Shown here in pieces: positions 36,195 through 47,712 of a stretch of DNA of 64,000 nt. The stretch spans positions 18,366,783 to 18,430,782 of the forward strand of contig JABBOT010000009.1 of the NCBI GenBank assembly GCA_016165875.1, in the 5' to 3' direction. This stretch comes from Acanthopleura granulata. Its lineage: Eukaryota; Mollusca; Polyplacophora; Chitonida; Chitonidae. A program made the position numbers and the translations under genes. How positions within the stretch are numbered: the first letter of the stretch is position 1; each line of letters opens with the position of its first letter. The notes under the pieces are model-generated. The model did not search any database, was not told where the DNA came from, and was given only the letters and a program-made list of their open reading frames with translations.

Positions 36195-36490
36195 TCTTCA
36201 GTTTTAGAGGCGAGACATGCCTTTGTATGCAAAGTACGGTCCCCTTTATTATTACAATCGAAGGACAGGCATTGTTGTCACCTGGTTGAGACGTTGGGAA
36301 ATAACCCCAGACGTATTCCACTACCACTTTCTCGCTGAAAATAGCTTTAAACTACATAGGAATTGTCTCGTGATCAGGTGGAAAACAACTGATCTAATAC
36401 TACTGCTATATGGCAGAATAGTGAACTTCACATCGGAAGCAGATGCCCTTTCGCGTGGTAGAAATATGTCGCCATTGATTGCTTAAAATT
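36195..36490 (+). repeat. Dispersed repeat family H, copy 2
   Basis: The plus-oriented partner of 6955-7255, with ACGGTCCCCTTTATTATTAC, GACGTATTCCACTAC and TATATGGCAGAATAGTGAAC. Confidence 0.8.
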
Positions 36491-38270
36491 GAGAACATGG
36501 CGGTCAGTTCGATTTGCCCTACGAGGGCGTATTTTCCTAACGTTGAACTGCGATATCTAAGTTATCCTACATCGCAAAAACAAAAAGCCAGGTTTTTTTT
36601 TACTCTGAATGGAATTCTTTATCGATACATGTATACATTTGGTCTAGTGTTGTCTGTCCTTTTAAAGCGGCAAAATCGAACCTCATTGGTCGGAGTGATG
36701 ACTGCGGCGAGAGGAGATCCTTAGGTGAATAAGGCAACGATGGCCAAATGATTCTTCACAACCACTATGTCAGAGCACCAATTGTTAATCCTTACACGCT
36801 ATATGTCTTATACGAGGAGCTTGAGTACATAAATAAAAAATGCATGGGTCGAGAGTAAAACTATACAGCGTCGACGGCGATATTGAACAAGTGGTCTCAC
36901 TTAACCGATAAAAACCCGGCCTCTGTATGGTCAATTTACCTCATTTAGGAGTTTAATGTGGGTTTATTCTTGGAAATTCTTGAATGGTAGCAACTTATAC
37001 ATCCCCTAGTACAATGGTGACAGTAGAATTAGGTAAAACAGTACATTGATGTTGGCAATTTTGAAGGCGTTCCTGGTTTAAACTTTAAGCAGATTCGGGT
37101 CGATATGGTCAGATTTAAGCGGCGCGACAGAACGCAAGAATAACGTTGTTGCATTGAATGCGCTGTGTTAATTAATTTATGAATTAAGTAGCCAAATTAT
37201 TTGAAAATAGTGCAAAAAGTAAACGTATACACATGTGGAAATCTGTGGTAAAGAGATGTTCAGGTCATAATTGCCTATGTAACAACCCATCGGTGTATGC
37301 ATATCAAAGCTGTTATTGTCATGTTTGGCATATATGCGTCTTAAAATAAGAGCTGCTGTATGTACTCCACTCTTAGTCACAGGGTAGGTCTGTGTAACCG
37401 TTAAATGGCATTCATATTAAAGAAGAAAATGATTTATTAAAACAGCTTTTGTTTTCATCCTTCTTTTACATTCGTGCCTCATATTAAGGAGATAAAAAAA
37501 TCTCTTATTATTTACGGCCGGATGAACAGCTTTGATTAGCGCGTGTAGTGAACGAGGTAAAACAGCGAACTCTTGCATGCAAAAGGCTATTTTCATAGCT
37601 CAGAAGAAAAAAAATCGGTAATTACGAGTTTTGTTTGATCTATAGAAATCCCTCCCCTCCACTCCAGTTTTCACTCAAAGCTAAGGCTACCTGTTATAAT
37701 TTCATCTAAATGAGCAAAGTCTCTTTCGCTGACCGGCTAGCACATGTATATTATCCAGTGCCGCGAGCATGTCGACTTGTTTGCATGCGTAAGCTGTGCT
37801 TCGAGCAGATTAATATTAGCTTGTCAAGGAGCTCTGAAATTCCTCACTTCGCTTTTTTGGGAATTATTTTCTCTTGTTTGTTTCAAAGCACAAACGCTTG
37901 TTCTTTCATGTTTTTTTTCTTTGTCAATGAATGTTTACGTCAGAAGGAATTCCTTTTAAGTATTTGTTTTAGTAATGTTTTTTTATTTGCAGACTTTCCT
38001 TTTTTAGAAAGGAAAAGAAAAAACAATGACATATCCACCATCAATTATTCTATGAATGTAGCTAATTCGTGAAAGTTAATAAAGCGCTAACGTTCATTTA
38101 CATGAACAGTTTGTAACTCAAACAGAAAAATACAGTTGGGGAGAATTGAGGAAAAAGCCCAATTTTACTATAGTCATAATTACAAGTAGTTGTTCTTTGT
38201 GTGTCGAAGAGAAATGCTGAATTTGCTATCAGCCCGCCTATTCGGTGCATTTGTGTGAAGACGCCATGCT
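36491..38270. other. Intronic stretch
   Basis: Apart from the family B copy at 36890-37060, nothing is recognised. A 120-codon open frame from 37710 is low-complexity (Phe/Leu-rich) and is not called. Confidence 0.5.
36890..37060 (+). repeat. Dispersed repeat family B copy
   Basis: TCAATTTACCTCATTTAGGA, GGTAGCAACTTATACATCCC and GCAGTAGAATTAGG-like CAGTAGAATTAGGTAAAAC, in family order. Confidence 0.7.
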
Positions 38271-38283
38271 ACATTATAGGCGT

Positions 38284-38502
38284 ATGACCCCGTGCCTCTC
38301 ACCAATGCGGTCGCTGTGAGTTCAAGTCCAGCTCATGCTGACTTTCTCTATGGCCGTACGTGGGAATTTTCACCAGCAACCTGCGGATGGTCGTGGGTTT
38401 CCCCCGGGCTCTGTCCGGTTTTCTCCCGCCATAATTCTAGCCACTGTGGTAGAGGTGAAATATTCTTAAATACGACGTAAAACAACAATCCAATAAATAA
38501 AA
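38284..38502 (+). mobile_element. SINE family 1, 5'-truncated copy with 13-bp target-site duplication
   Basis: It starts inside the head (ATGACCCCGTGCCTCTCACC) and ends with AATAAATAAAA. ACATTATAGGCGT is repeated at 38271-38283 and 38503-38515. Truncation at the head with intact target duplication fits incomplete reverse transcription. Confidence 0.92.
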
Positions 38503-38859
38503 ACATTATAGGCGTGTTTAGGCAAAATTTTCCATTTTTCAAGTTAAGTATAACTGACTGACGCTACAGACGTTGTTTAAAAATATACTAAGATTGAAAG
38601 TTATTTCACTGATTGTAATTATTATATGGAGTAGTATTTTGTTATTTTCGTATGCGGAATTAGCACTGGTCACTATTCCACAAAACAGTCGTAGACTAAG
38701 TTGATTGTAACTACCTTTGCTACCTATCTCTTTAACATGGGCTGTCATGGTAGTCACAGTGAACGTAGTCTGCGACTGCTTTATGGAACAAGGGCCAGAG
38801 ATCTTTACCATAAGACCAGTTATAACGTTTTTGTCAAACACTGCGTTTACATTTTGGCC

Positions 38860-38990
38860 ATGGAAACAGTGTCTAATTCACGTGAAGTTAGACTTGGCCG
38901 GAATTCACCTGTAAAGTGTGGCCATTTGCCAACTATCACACGACTGTCGCTGTCTTGGTTCTGCTCTCGGTATGCTTTAGTCTTTTGTAT
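38860..38990 (-). repeat. Dispersed repeat family B, inverted copy
   Basis: Reads on the minus strand as GACAGTCGTGTGATAGTTGG then CAAATGGCCACACTTTACAG, matching the family 5' part. Confidence 0.7.
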
Positions 38991-39039
38991 ATATAATATC
39001 TTAATTTGAAGGAATGGTCCTATACACTAAATAGCATGA

Positions 39040-39180
39040 AGGTAGAAGTCGGTGTCAAAGGGCGGTTGCTTTAGTTGAGGGTGCTCCACTTTTCCCCGAT
39101 ACACCTCATTGCTTATTGTTAATTAGCAAAGCAATCTTGAATGCGGCGTTAAAGTATCATGAAATGAATAAATAAATTCA
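39040..39180 (+). mobile_element. SINE-like 3' end, family uncertain
   Basis: CTTGAATGCGGCGTTAAAG followed by GAATAAATAAATTC has the 3' signature of tRNA-derived SINEs, but the body differs from families 1-3. Confidence 0.45.
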
Positions 39181-40250
39181 GGAATAAATGTGGTGAAGTT
39201 TTGCTTCTTGAATTGGAACCCTATATCGTCAACATCCGTGTTGAATTAAATCGTGACGACATATCTGTCTCATTAACCGTATGAACTTCATTTCATGAAG
39301 ACAATTTGCCTACCGATGCACACTTCGCATTCAGCCTTGGTTTGAGCAGTATGAAGTTCTATTATAAAACGTAACCCCAGGCAGGGACTTTTATATTTTG
39401 TTTCTGATGTTTTATCATCTTTGCCCAGTTAGTATTATATTTGCATTGTATTTGTATTATATTTTCAATATAGACAGACATTGTGGCAAAATGTTGGAAA
39501 ACAGGTTAAGAATATTACTGTAAAATTTAATCTAAGTAAAATTTGTTTTGGAAATAGATCAAATAACTTTCTAATGTTTGAAAGGAATTGCACAAGAGTA
39601 CCGCTACATGTACCGCTACAGAACTGTACAATCAAAAATGAACTGTTGTTGTAGTATGAAAAATAGCGACGCTATAACTGTAACGCAAAAACCACGCCGC
39701 TATGACCGTGCGCTATCACATCAACATCAACTGTACAGCATCAACCGCGATACTTAAGGTGGAGATGCCATTGGCAAAAAAGTATGAAGGCTGGTCTATT
39801 TGCGCTCTCCCCTCAGCTAAATTATGGATAATTGCTCACAATCAAATGCCGGAAGCAAGTTCAGGGAAGGAGTAAGATAGATAATCACGTGTCAATTTCC
39901 TCGCGAGATTGAAATTAAAAAAAGTGGCAGCTATAGTTGTCGGAGATCTACCTGAATTTGTAATGCCAGAAAAACGACAAGACACGGTGAATGACTGAAT
40001 TTAGATGCTCTGTAGGCTCGGGTTTGCAGATTATTGAGACTCTAATTCTTGCTGATTATGTACATGAAGCGATCTCTAGTATTATCCACAGAAACATTTT
40101 TTCAACGGAGTGAAAGGTTTTTCGTGTATTAGTTTCGTCTTTCTTCATTCTAACGCTTTATATGTGACAACTCGACAAAACGCTGACGTTGTCCATTCCT
40201 GACAATTCCATCCGCAATACAGCCTTGAAAGATGGCTGTAAGGTACAAGG

Positions 40251-40436
40251 TAATTGCCATTTTTTAAACGGACATGACACGTAAAAACGCAAATGGTACG
40301 TCCCAACGGAATTGACGTGCACAAGTGGAAATGGTACGTACCAAAGGAACTGACACGCACCAGCGGAAATGGCACGTACCAAAGGAAATGACACGTACGA
40401 GCGGAAATGGCACATAGCAAAGGAATTAAATTGCAA
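40251..40436 (+). repeat. 38-bp tandem repeat
   Basis: GGAAATGGyACGTACCAAAG recurs every 38 bp (40327, 40365, 40403) with a more diverged unit before. Confidence 0.85.
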
Positions 40437-40599
40437 GTGAAAACAGGGATACCGCAGTGCTGACGTAAGAGTTACTGCCGATATAGAAGCCTAACCAGCA
40501 ACGTATTCCATCTGAACGTTTCCGATATACAGACACCGGGTTACTCAGATACTAAAGTGATGATACTGATATAAAACACTACAACATACAGAACACAAC

Positions 40600-40800
40600 T
40601 GAGCAGCGACGAGAGCGTGGTAAATGGCCACTGGTAACCTGTGAAATCCGGCCTTTTGTCAATATACCTAAGTTAGGGTTTTATTGTAGCAGTTCAGGAA
40701 TGTATGTACGAAGTAACAACTAACACCCCCCACCCCCACCCCCCGCATGGCTTAAGTAAAAGTAGGCAAGAAAACATTGTAGTGATGTTAAATGTAATGT
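40600..40800 (+). repeat. Dispersed repeat family B copy
   Basis: GAGCAGCGACGAGAGCGTGG, GGCCTTTTGTCAATATACC, AAGTAACAACTAACACC and GTAGTGATGTTAAATG. It carries a C-rich insertion at 40725-40744. Confidence 0.75.
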
Positions 40801-41099
40801 TCTATGTAACAATGTCCGGGAAGGAAACTATATCCATTTCAAATATTGGCATCAGAACTTACATATAAACAAATAATACCTACATCTACACATATGTATA
40901 TCAAATTACTGTAATGTTTCGTAATTGGACGTTGAGTTAATTGCAGGGTCTATTTTTATAGAAAATAATGTATGATTATGAATACGTCCATTGCTGAGTT
41001 AAGAATGGCGATGGAGCTGGATATGGAAAAGTGCTGAAAGGGGAGGGGGAGGGGAGAATGGTATACGCTGCTGTTACTTAAGAATTTAAACGGAATAAA

Positions 41100-41220
41100 A
41101 CCGTAACTGAGCTACAGTGAGGAGAGCCCCGATTTCAGCTTTTCCGTGTGACCGTTTGCCATACTTTCACACTGTCGTCGCTGCTCTGGTTTTACTCACT
41201 ATGTTATAGTCTCTTACGCT
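41100..41220 (-). repeat. Dispersed repeat family B, inverted copy
   Basis: The minus strand reads AGCAGCGACGACAGTGTGAA then AGTATGGCAAACGGTCACAC, matching the family 5' part. Confidence 0.65.
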
Positions 41221-41264
41221 GTTTTTGAGCATTGGAGATGCAAGATAACTCTCGTGAGAACTGG

Positions 41265-41430
41265 ATTAAACATGACGGCGTCGTGGCCCGGATCTGCCTG
41301 TCATGGCTCAATTGTAGGCCAGCACGCTGGGGACATGCTAAAAGCCTTGCCAGCACGCTGGTGAATCATGACCTCCCTTCACGCCATCCCACTCCGGTTA
41401 ATCTAATATATTACCATTATCACACCGTCA
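41265..41430 (+). repeat. Duplicated block D, copy 1
   Basis: Shares ATGGCTCAATTGTAGGCCAG, GCTAAAAGCCTTG, AATCATGAC and CTAATCTAATATATT with 42205-42375. Confidence 0.75.
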
Positions 41431-41639
41431 GAAACTCAGAGACAATGGTCACTGGATGGCCGAATGGACAGTGGTACAATGTTCGCAGTTGGGCAATTAG
41501 CGCTATATTTACACCCGTTGCTTGATTTCCCGAAAGGTCTCTTCTTCGACTCTTCTCTTCTCTTTCTGTCCAGATGGCATTATGTACTATAATTCTGAAC
41601 TAAGCATTAACCAGCCTGTAAACTCGGGGAAAGGTGTTC

Positions 41640-42008
41640 TAGAAAGAGCTGGCTATGATGGTGGATTCTTGAGATATTGGTGTCTTAAAGGAGGTATATT
41701 TGTCTTTGAAGGCATCTTTAGAGAGAAGCGTATTTTGGACGGAGGCATATCGAGACTCATAGTTTTTGGAGATGCCTTTGAAGTGGGTGTCATTGAAGGT
41801 CTCTTTGAGGAGAGGTCTCTTTGAGGGAGGTGCCTTCGGAGGGGGGTATATTTGGACAGAGACAGTATTTGAGGCAAATGTTTTGAGGGCGATGTCTTTG
41901 TGGAAATGTCTTTGAGGGAAGGGTCTTTAAGGGAAGTGTCCTTGAGGCGGTGTCCTTGTGGCCATTGTCTTTAAGAGAAATGTCTTCGAGGGAAATGTCT
42001 TTGCAGGG
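41640..42008 (+). repeat. Degenerate short tandem array (TGTCTTTGAGGGAAA-like)
   Basis: About 20 units of 15-21 bp built on TCTTTGAGGGAAG, increasingly regular toward the right end. Confidence 0.8.
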
Positions 42009-42204
42009 TCCGTAGTAATGTTTTCAGAAAATACATTTTGTTTCAGTTTTTTTTTTGGCATCGAAACTTAAAGAAATCAAAAAGAATAGCGTACAAGGAC
42101 ATTTTATCTAAAAGACTGTGTGATCGTGTATACATATAACGCGACTGCTATAAGGGCTATGAATAGTGGTCTAGATGTAAAACAATTATCACAAAATTTG
42201 GACG

Positions 42205-42375
42205 AAAGATGGCGGCGTCTTATCATATTTCTGCCTACTATGGCCCAGTTGTAGGCCAGGGTGCTGGGAGACGTACTGAAAGCCTTGTCACGGCCGTGTA
42301 AATCATGACAATCAGCCAGCCTCTTTTCGAGGTTCCTGACTTCCCGCTAATCTAATATATTGCCATTATTATAGA
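42205..42375 (+). repeat. Duplicated block D, copy 2
   Basis: See copy 1: ATGGCCCAGTTGTAGGCCAG, CTGAAAGCCTTG, CTAATCTAATATATT. Each copy is followed within 1 kb by family B or C sequence. Confidence 0.75.
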
Positions 42376-42379
42376 GCCA

Positions 42380-42800
42380 GGGACTAGGAATCTTTCGCCG
42401 CCGGAACGGACATTCGCAAACCAGCCGTCAACCAAAATGAGCGTTCCGAGACAATAAACGCTAGACCAGTTTTCAAAACAACATATTTGTTCATGTGTAG
42501 TTGTGCATAAGCAATATGTTGTAAAAGTACAACACTCTTTCATGTCTTTCGCAGCTGAAACGTGTATTGTCCAAGCTGTTTGACTAGTTACAGCTTACAC
42601 GCCACAGAATGAAGTAAACGAAAATGCATTGACGTTAGTAGCGACTTCTTAGACGTCACTGACATAGAACTACTAAAACCCACTGTGATGTGATCACATT
42701 TTAAAGAACCTGGGCGTCGGAACGGACATTCTTATACCAGTCGTCAACTAAAACCTGCGACGCATGTCAATAATCGCAAGACCAGTTTTATAAAATCAAG
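42380..42800 (+). repeat. Repeat family C, two copies (with family B between)
   Basis: A ~100-bp unit at 42380-42490 and 42705-42800: GGAACGGACATTC, CCAGTCGTCAACTAAAAC, GCGTTCC, CAATAA, CGCAAGACCAGTTTT. Related copies lie at 34660-34760 and 35290-35380 on plus and 44215-44280 on minus. It often follows family B and may be its 3' part. Confidence 0.65.
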
Positions 42801-43134
42801 TTCAACAAAACTGCAGAAAAAAGAGCTGAGAAAGTACAGCTGAGGGCTGTATAAAATAAGCAATCTGGATGAACTCCTTTGCAAAAGGAAACAGTCAGTG
42901 ATTTAAACTGATGACGAAAAGACGCATGAAATGGTCTCGGCGGATTAATGAAATCACTATCCATGGACAAAGGCCTTTGTATGACTCAGTGAATAGTGGA
43001 GCAACGTTGACAGATGGAAAAGTGGCCCTATATCTAATATGTGTGTTCCATTCCGAAGAATGACTTTTCGTCTCTCTCTTCTTCGTATTTACCGTGGTGG
43101 CGTTATTATCTATTCACAACTTACTTAGGGTAGT

Positions 43135-43265
43135 TGCTTTTGAAGAGAGGTGTCATTGAAGGAGGTATCTTAGACAGCTATGTATTTGGAGAAATTGTCT
43201 TTTTAGAGAGAGGTGTTTTAGGAGAGGTGTGTTCGAGGGAGGTATTTCTGTGGATGTATGCTTTT
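43135..43265 (+). repeat. Degenerate short tandem array, second locus
   Basis: GAGAGGTGTCATTGAAGGAG-type units related to the array at 41640-42008. Confidence 0.7.
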
Positions 43266-43541
43266 AAAAACAGCAGGCAGTTAAAGAAGTGATCATAACC
43301 TTCGAATGATGTATTCTATTTGAATTCTTTATGTCTATCAGAAAAACTTGTCTGCTGGAAATCATTACCATGTATACTAACGGAGAAAAATTGTCTACTC
43401 AGTTATCTGCGGCACATCTCCTAACCATAGACAGGGAATCATCGTTTTCAATCTCTTGACTTTTTGCTAAGATGGCAGTTTTTTATTATTCTGTCAAGTG
43501 TAAACCTGTGTATCCTCTGTTTCTCTGTTTCGCCCACTCAG

Positions 43542-43816
43542 TCCTACCTCCATACTTGTTACAAATTTCCTGTCCCAGTTCACACCGAAACCCGTTCTTC
43601 CGGCGGGAGCTGTCTTCCCAAGGCCTCGACTGTGCCACTCCCGCATCTCCCGGAAGTGAGAATGTTCAAGACAGCAGATGCCTCAAATGCCCCCGGTATA
43701 CATCCAACAGGCGGCGCTGTCCTGATTCGTCAAGGCGGTGGCCGTACGCTGTCAGATCAGTTGGCACCATCATCTGTCGATCCGAGGTACAAGTGGTCTT
43801 CTGCGTGCTTCGCTGA
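43542..43816 (+). other. GC-rich island, possible orphan exon
   Basis: A block clearly richer in G and C than its AT-rich flanks. It is preceded by an acceptor-like pyrimidine tract ending CCCACTCAG (43540-43541) and followed by donor-like sites GAG|GTACAA (43786) and GAG|GTCAAA (43816). One frame is open throughout and includes GGAVLIRQGGGRTLSDQLAP; a second frame is open too. Neither possible length (245 or 275 nt) is a multiple of three, so it cannot be a simple cassette exon between the phase-1 sulfotransferase exons. I do not recognise the product; it could be non-coding. Confidence 0.25.
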
Positions 43817-44839
43817 GGTCAAAGCATTTATCACATTTTCAATCAGCTGTTCTTTCGGTTCTTCGTACCTCAAATATGCCATCAGTTTACACCTGATACT
43901 GTTCTGAGTGTGTCTTTGTTATAGCCATTTAGGATTGAATTAATCCTGGTGATGTCCTTAATATTTCTTCTGTCGAATAATGAACCATGCTTTTATTGTT
44001 TATGAGGGCCGTCGTGACAATAAACCGTCGACAACGGCCCAGTCATATGTTCGACAAACGTCATTTGTTGTCCACTAATCCTACCAACATGGCGTGTATG
44101 CAATTCTTTTCATCGTCTTTCAAATGAGTTGACTGCTTCTCTTTGCACGAACCCGTTTAGCTTTTTAGTGGTTCGCGTTAAAGGTTCAGTTGTTTTGAAA
44201 ACTGCTCTTGCTATTGTTGGCCTGGAACGCACGTTTTTGTTGACTTCTGGTATACGAATGTCGGTTTGAGCACCTAGATTCTTGCCAATTTACCTGACTT
44301 TCAGGGTTTTATTCTAACCATTCACGTGGAAAACTATACCTTAAACCCATGTTTATCCCCCCCCCCCCACCAAAAAAAGAAGGTTGAGAATTTTTTTGTA
44401 AATGCTATTACCCATCGTAAGCTGCATGTGAAGATATAAAAACAAACCTTTTCATCGATCCTTTAATCGTGGTAACTTATACACTCCCCCTCCCACTCAC
44501 CTAGAACCATGGCAAAGCAGAATAAAATAAGAAAGGGACAATAATGTTGATTGTAATATATCCCATGTTACCAGTCTAAAATAACCTGTTCAAAACGGTG
44601 TATTGTCGTCCAATTTAACAAACAATTACTTGAAAAAAATATAAAGGGGGGCCAGGCCTCGAGATTTGCTTTTGTACAGACATGTACTTGGCTGGCAACG
44701 GGTCGGTCAGTCATTCGCTAACCCTAGAACTGGTAGAGCTAAACAACGATATATAAGTACTACACAGTACTAAAAATATGACGGTCGCCTTATCCGGCCA
44801 CAATGGAATATAAGAGAATACAGTATAGACAGTGAAATC

Positions 44840-45085
44840 AGAGCAGCGACGAGAATGTGATAGTTGGCGAATGCTCACACCTTACTGATGAAATCTCCTG
44901 CAATTTACCTCTGTTAGGGCTTTATTCTAATTGTTCATTTAAGTTTTAAAAAGTAACAACTTTCACACCCCTCGCACTAACGCTTAAGCAGAATTAAGTG
45001 AAAAGAAATTGAAGGGATGTCAAGTGCAATGTATTAAACGTCACTAGTCTAGAATTACCCAGAATCCTGCAATGTCATCATATAA
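44840..45085 (+). repeat. Dispersed repeat family B, best copy
   Basis: A reference copy of a ~200-250-bp dispersed repeat: AGCAGCGACGAGAATGTGAT, AGTTGGCGAATG, TTAGGGCTTTATTCTAATTG, AAGTAACAACTTTCACACCC, GCAGAATTAAG, CTAGAATTACCCAGAATCC. Other copies: about 8895-9080, 29720-29900, 30600-30850, 36890-37060, 40600-40800, 42575-42680 and 44290-44600 on plus; 38860-38990 and 41100-41220 on minus; partial 5' parts at 34550-34660 and 35150-35270. Confidence 0.75.
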
Positions 45086-46246
45086 AACATATGTACACAA
45101 TAAGTGGGGAAAACTTTAAAGCGGGAACTCGGGCCTAAACTATCTAATCTGTTGTCCTTTCGATGACCTGCCTTTGCGATGACGTTTTGGTAATGTACAT
45201 ACAGTTCTCGCGGATTACAACACAACAATAGTCAGTCCGTCTTGGGTCCGAGTCGCGAATGTGCAGGAAAAGGTGCCTCATTAAGGAGACATCATCTTGA
45301 CAGAAAAGCGACATTGTGTCCAATCATTCCACCAGTTATTGATCTGTAACTTCTTCGAGAACAGACAAGAACAATTACTCATGAAAGGTGAACTGATTTG
45401 ATCATTCATTATCACAGTCGATATTAACCTTTGTTTTAGCACTTGATGGCTAAAACCTATTACCTATAACCTATGGTATGGATGTAGTGTCATTGACGAA
45501 TGGTATACCCCCATACCCCTTATCTCTGATCGCGCGCGTGCAGTTTCCCGATAATCAACTGTGCCACGAAGGACAAACAAAGGATTTCGTGCCTGAAACC
45601 GTTAATACAGTGATGCCATTTATCGTAAAGGCAGCCGGCTGGAATTGATGCGGTTGATGTTGATATACCAGTTCAGCAGCATTGTGATGTGCTCGGTAAT
45701 TCGAAATTTCTAATTAATGTATATGTACCACCCTAATGATTCTCTGTCCATCGTCTGCAGTATGATGTGTACTGCTGCCAACGCCCTGGTTCATGACTGA
45801 TGTCGTCTTTTATGTTACGATGATGCATAATAAAATATTGTTGTCCCTTCTCGTTGATTCGCCCCGTGTACAGATCCCCTCGACAGCAGTCTGTTATATT
45901 TTGTATCATGTAGACGGATTAACGAGGTACTGTATTGTGCCCCCGGTCCGAGTGTATAATATATAGCTAACATAACGTAACAGAGATAACGATACATTGC
46001 CTGTCTTATTGTGGGTTTATATAGTAGAACGGAAATAGGTTGTGTAACTGATTCATGCCTTTTGTCTCTAACGTTTCCTGACACGAAGGCATTGCAAGTT
46101 TATATATAAATCTTAGCGTATACCGTTGGGCAAATAACAGCAGAAATATATTGCATGGTCGAGAGTAATGGAATAACACGATATTTACAAATCCTTCCTG
46201 TAAGCAACCACGTGTCAATATAAACGTAACTCCGAATACACTATGC
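45086..46246. other. Intronic stretch without recognised features
   Basis: AT-rich, with no coding exon or clear repeat seen. Confidence 0.45.
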
Positions 46247-46487
46247 ATGGCGGGCCCTTCGAGGTGTTTAGCGCGCTAGTGCAGCGTAATGACTCAGAAG
46301 CCTCTCACCAGTGCGGTCGCTGTGAGTTGAAGCCCAGCCCATGCTGCCTTCACCTCCAGTCGTTCGTGGAAAGGATCGCCAGCAACGTGCGGATGACCGT
46401 TGGTTTTCCCCGGGCTCTTGCTGGAGTTTCCTCCCACCATAATGCTGGCCGCCTTCGTATAAGTGAAATATTCTTGAGTGCGGACAA
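46247..46487 (+). mobile_element. SINE family 1, 3'-truncated copy
   Basis: Head and body are present (GCGCGCTAGTGCAGCG, CACCATAATGCTGGCC, GAAATATTCTTGAGTGCGGA), but the last ~30 bp and the (AAAT)n tail are missing. Confidence 0.88.
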
Positions 46488-46914
46488 TGTCTCAGTTCAG
46501 GTCTTATTTTTGGAAGTTAAGACTTTACCATTTTGCCTTGTGTAAAGGCGAGCTCACCTTACACTGTAAGAAAAAACCAATCTGTTAAATTTAACATAAT
46601 AACATATATGCTCTCTGAGTGATGCTAGACTAGATTATGATACTGCCCCATGATATTGTGTGTTACAGACAACGTAATACCATGTTAAACACCAACAAAA
46701 ATTCTGTTGGAACAGAACAATTGTGTTATATATATCAGATAACAGTTTGTAGCAATAATGTAAGATTTTCTCTCATAACTCAGAAAGCAGATTATTCTGT
46801 CAATGGGAATCTCGTAAAACTCCTTCCCACATTTCACAAAGCGGTCCGAAGCTAAGTTCTCCTTTGATCACCCCTGTAATATTTCACACTTCTTGTTACA
46901 TATGTCCTCATTCA

Positions 46915-47015
46915 GCCATTGGATTTCCTCCCATTATATTGCTGGTCCCCGTCGTTTAAGTGAAATATTCTTGAGTACGGCGCAGAACACCAATTAAATA
47001 AATAAATAAATTCAA
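46915..47015 (+). mobile_element. SINE family 1, 3'-end fragment
   Basis: A plus-strand 3' segment: TTCCTCCCATTATATTGCTG, GAAATATTCTTGAGTACGGC and tail AAATAAATAAATAAA. Confidence 0.85.
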
Positions 47016-47364
47016 CCCTTAGGTAATACACAACACCTCAGAGTCCCAACAGGGAGCGATGTGTTTGGACCCTTTTACGTAGCCCGTCAGAGTCGCCCAT
47101 TGAGTGGAATTTCACTTTTGTATGTGTAGTAATTTGTAGTGATTTGTTTTATTGCGTTTTGCGTTCATTTTTAAGAGATGAGAGACACTTGGTCCCTACA
47201 CAATGATTATGTAGTGGGATCAAATGCGCATCTGTGAAGTGGGCTATAAATCAACCCAAGATCAAATGTCGCTCGTAAACGATCAGCTGTTGTCACAAAA
47301 GATTCCAGGTTGCCCAAGCGATAAAAGGAGTCGATTACCTCCCTTCGCCAAGGTACCTGAGAAA

Positions 47365-47712
47365 CCTTCCGCTCCTGGGCGCGGGCAGTCGACAAGTGGT
47401 TAAAGGTGCTTTGTCGTTCAATCGCAACGGCACATTAGACGCTTGTTTAATGCCGGCCTTGGCCAGAGAATTTGTACAACTTTCTGCTCTCACCGTTCGT
47501 ATGGCTTTGATGACGTTCTGAGCTCGTGTGACCGTTTGTGCTGTCTAACGCTCCGTGTGCATGTTTATGTTCCACACGTAGAGACGTTCCTCAGTAACTT
47601 GCCAAAGGTTGGCGGTTTACGCCGTGCACTATGGTTAAAACTGACCGCAGTCTTATAAGAAAAGATTCTTTGGTATGCCCTTAAACATCAATCAAGTAAA
47701 TAAATTATTTAA
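47365..47712 (+). mobile_element. SINE family 2 copy
   Basis: Same body as the copy at 9778 (AGAGAATTTGTACAAC, CGTGTGACCGTTTGTGC, AACTTGCCAAAGGTTGGCGG, AACTGACCGC), ending TCAAGTAAATAAATT. Confidence 0.78.

Noticed and set aside
41522..41877. Open frames on both strands at the short GAGGGA array
   Set aside because: Degenerate tandem repeat; composition explains the lack of stops.
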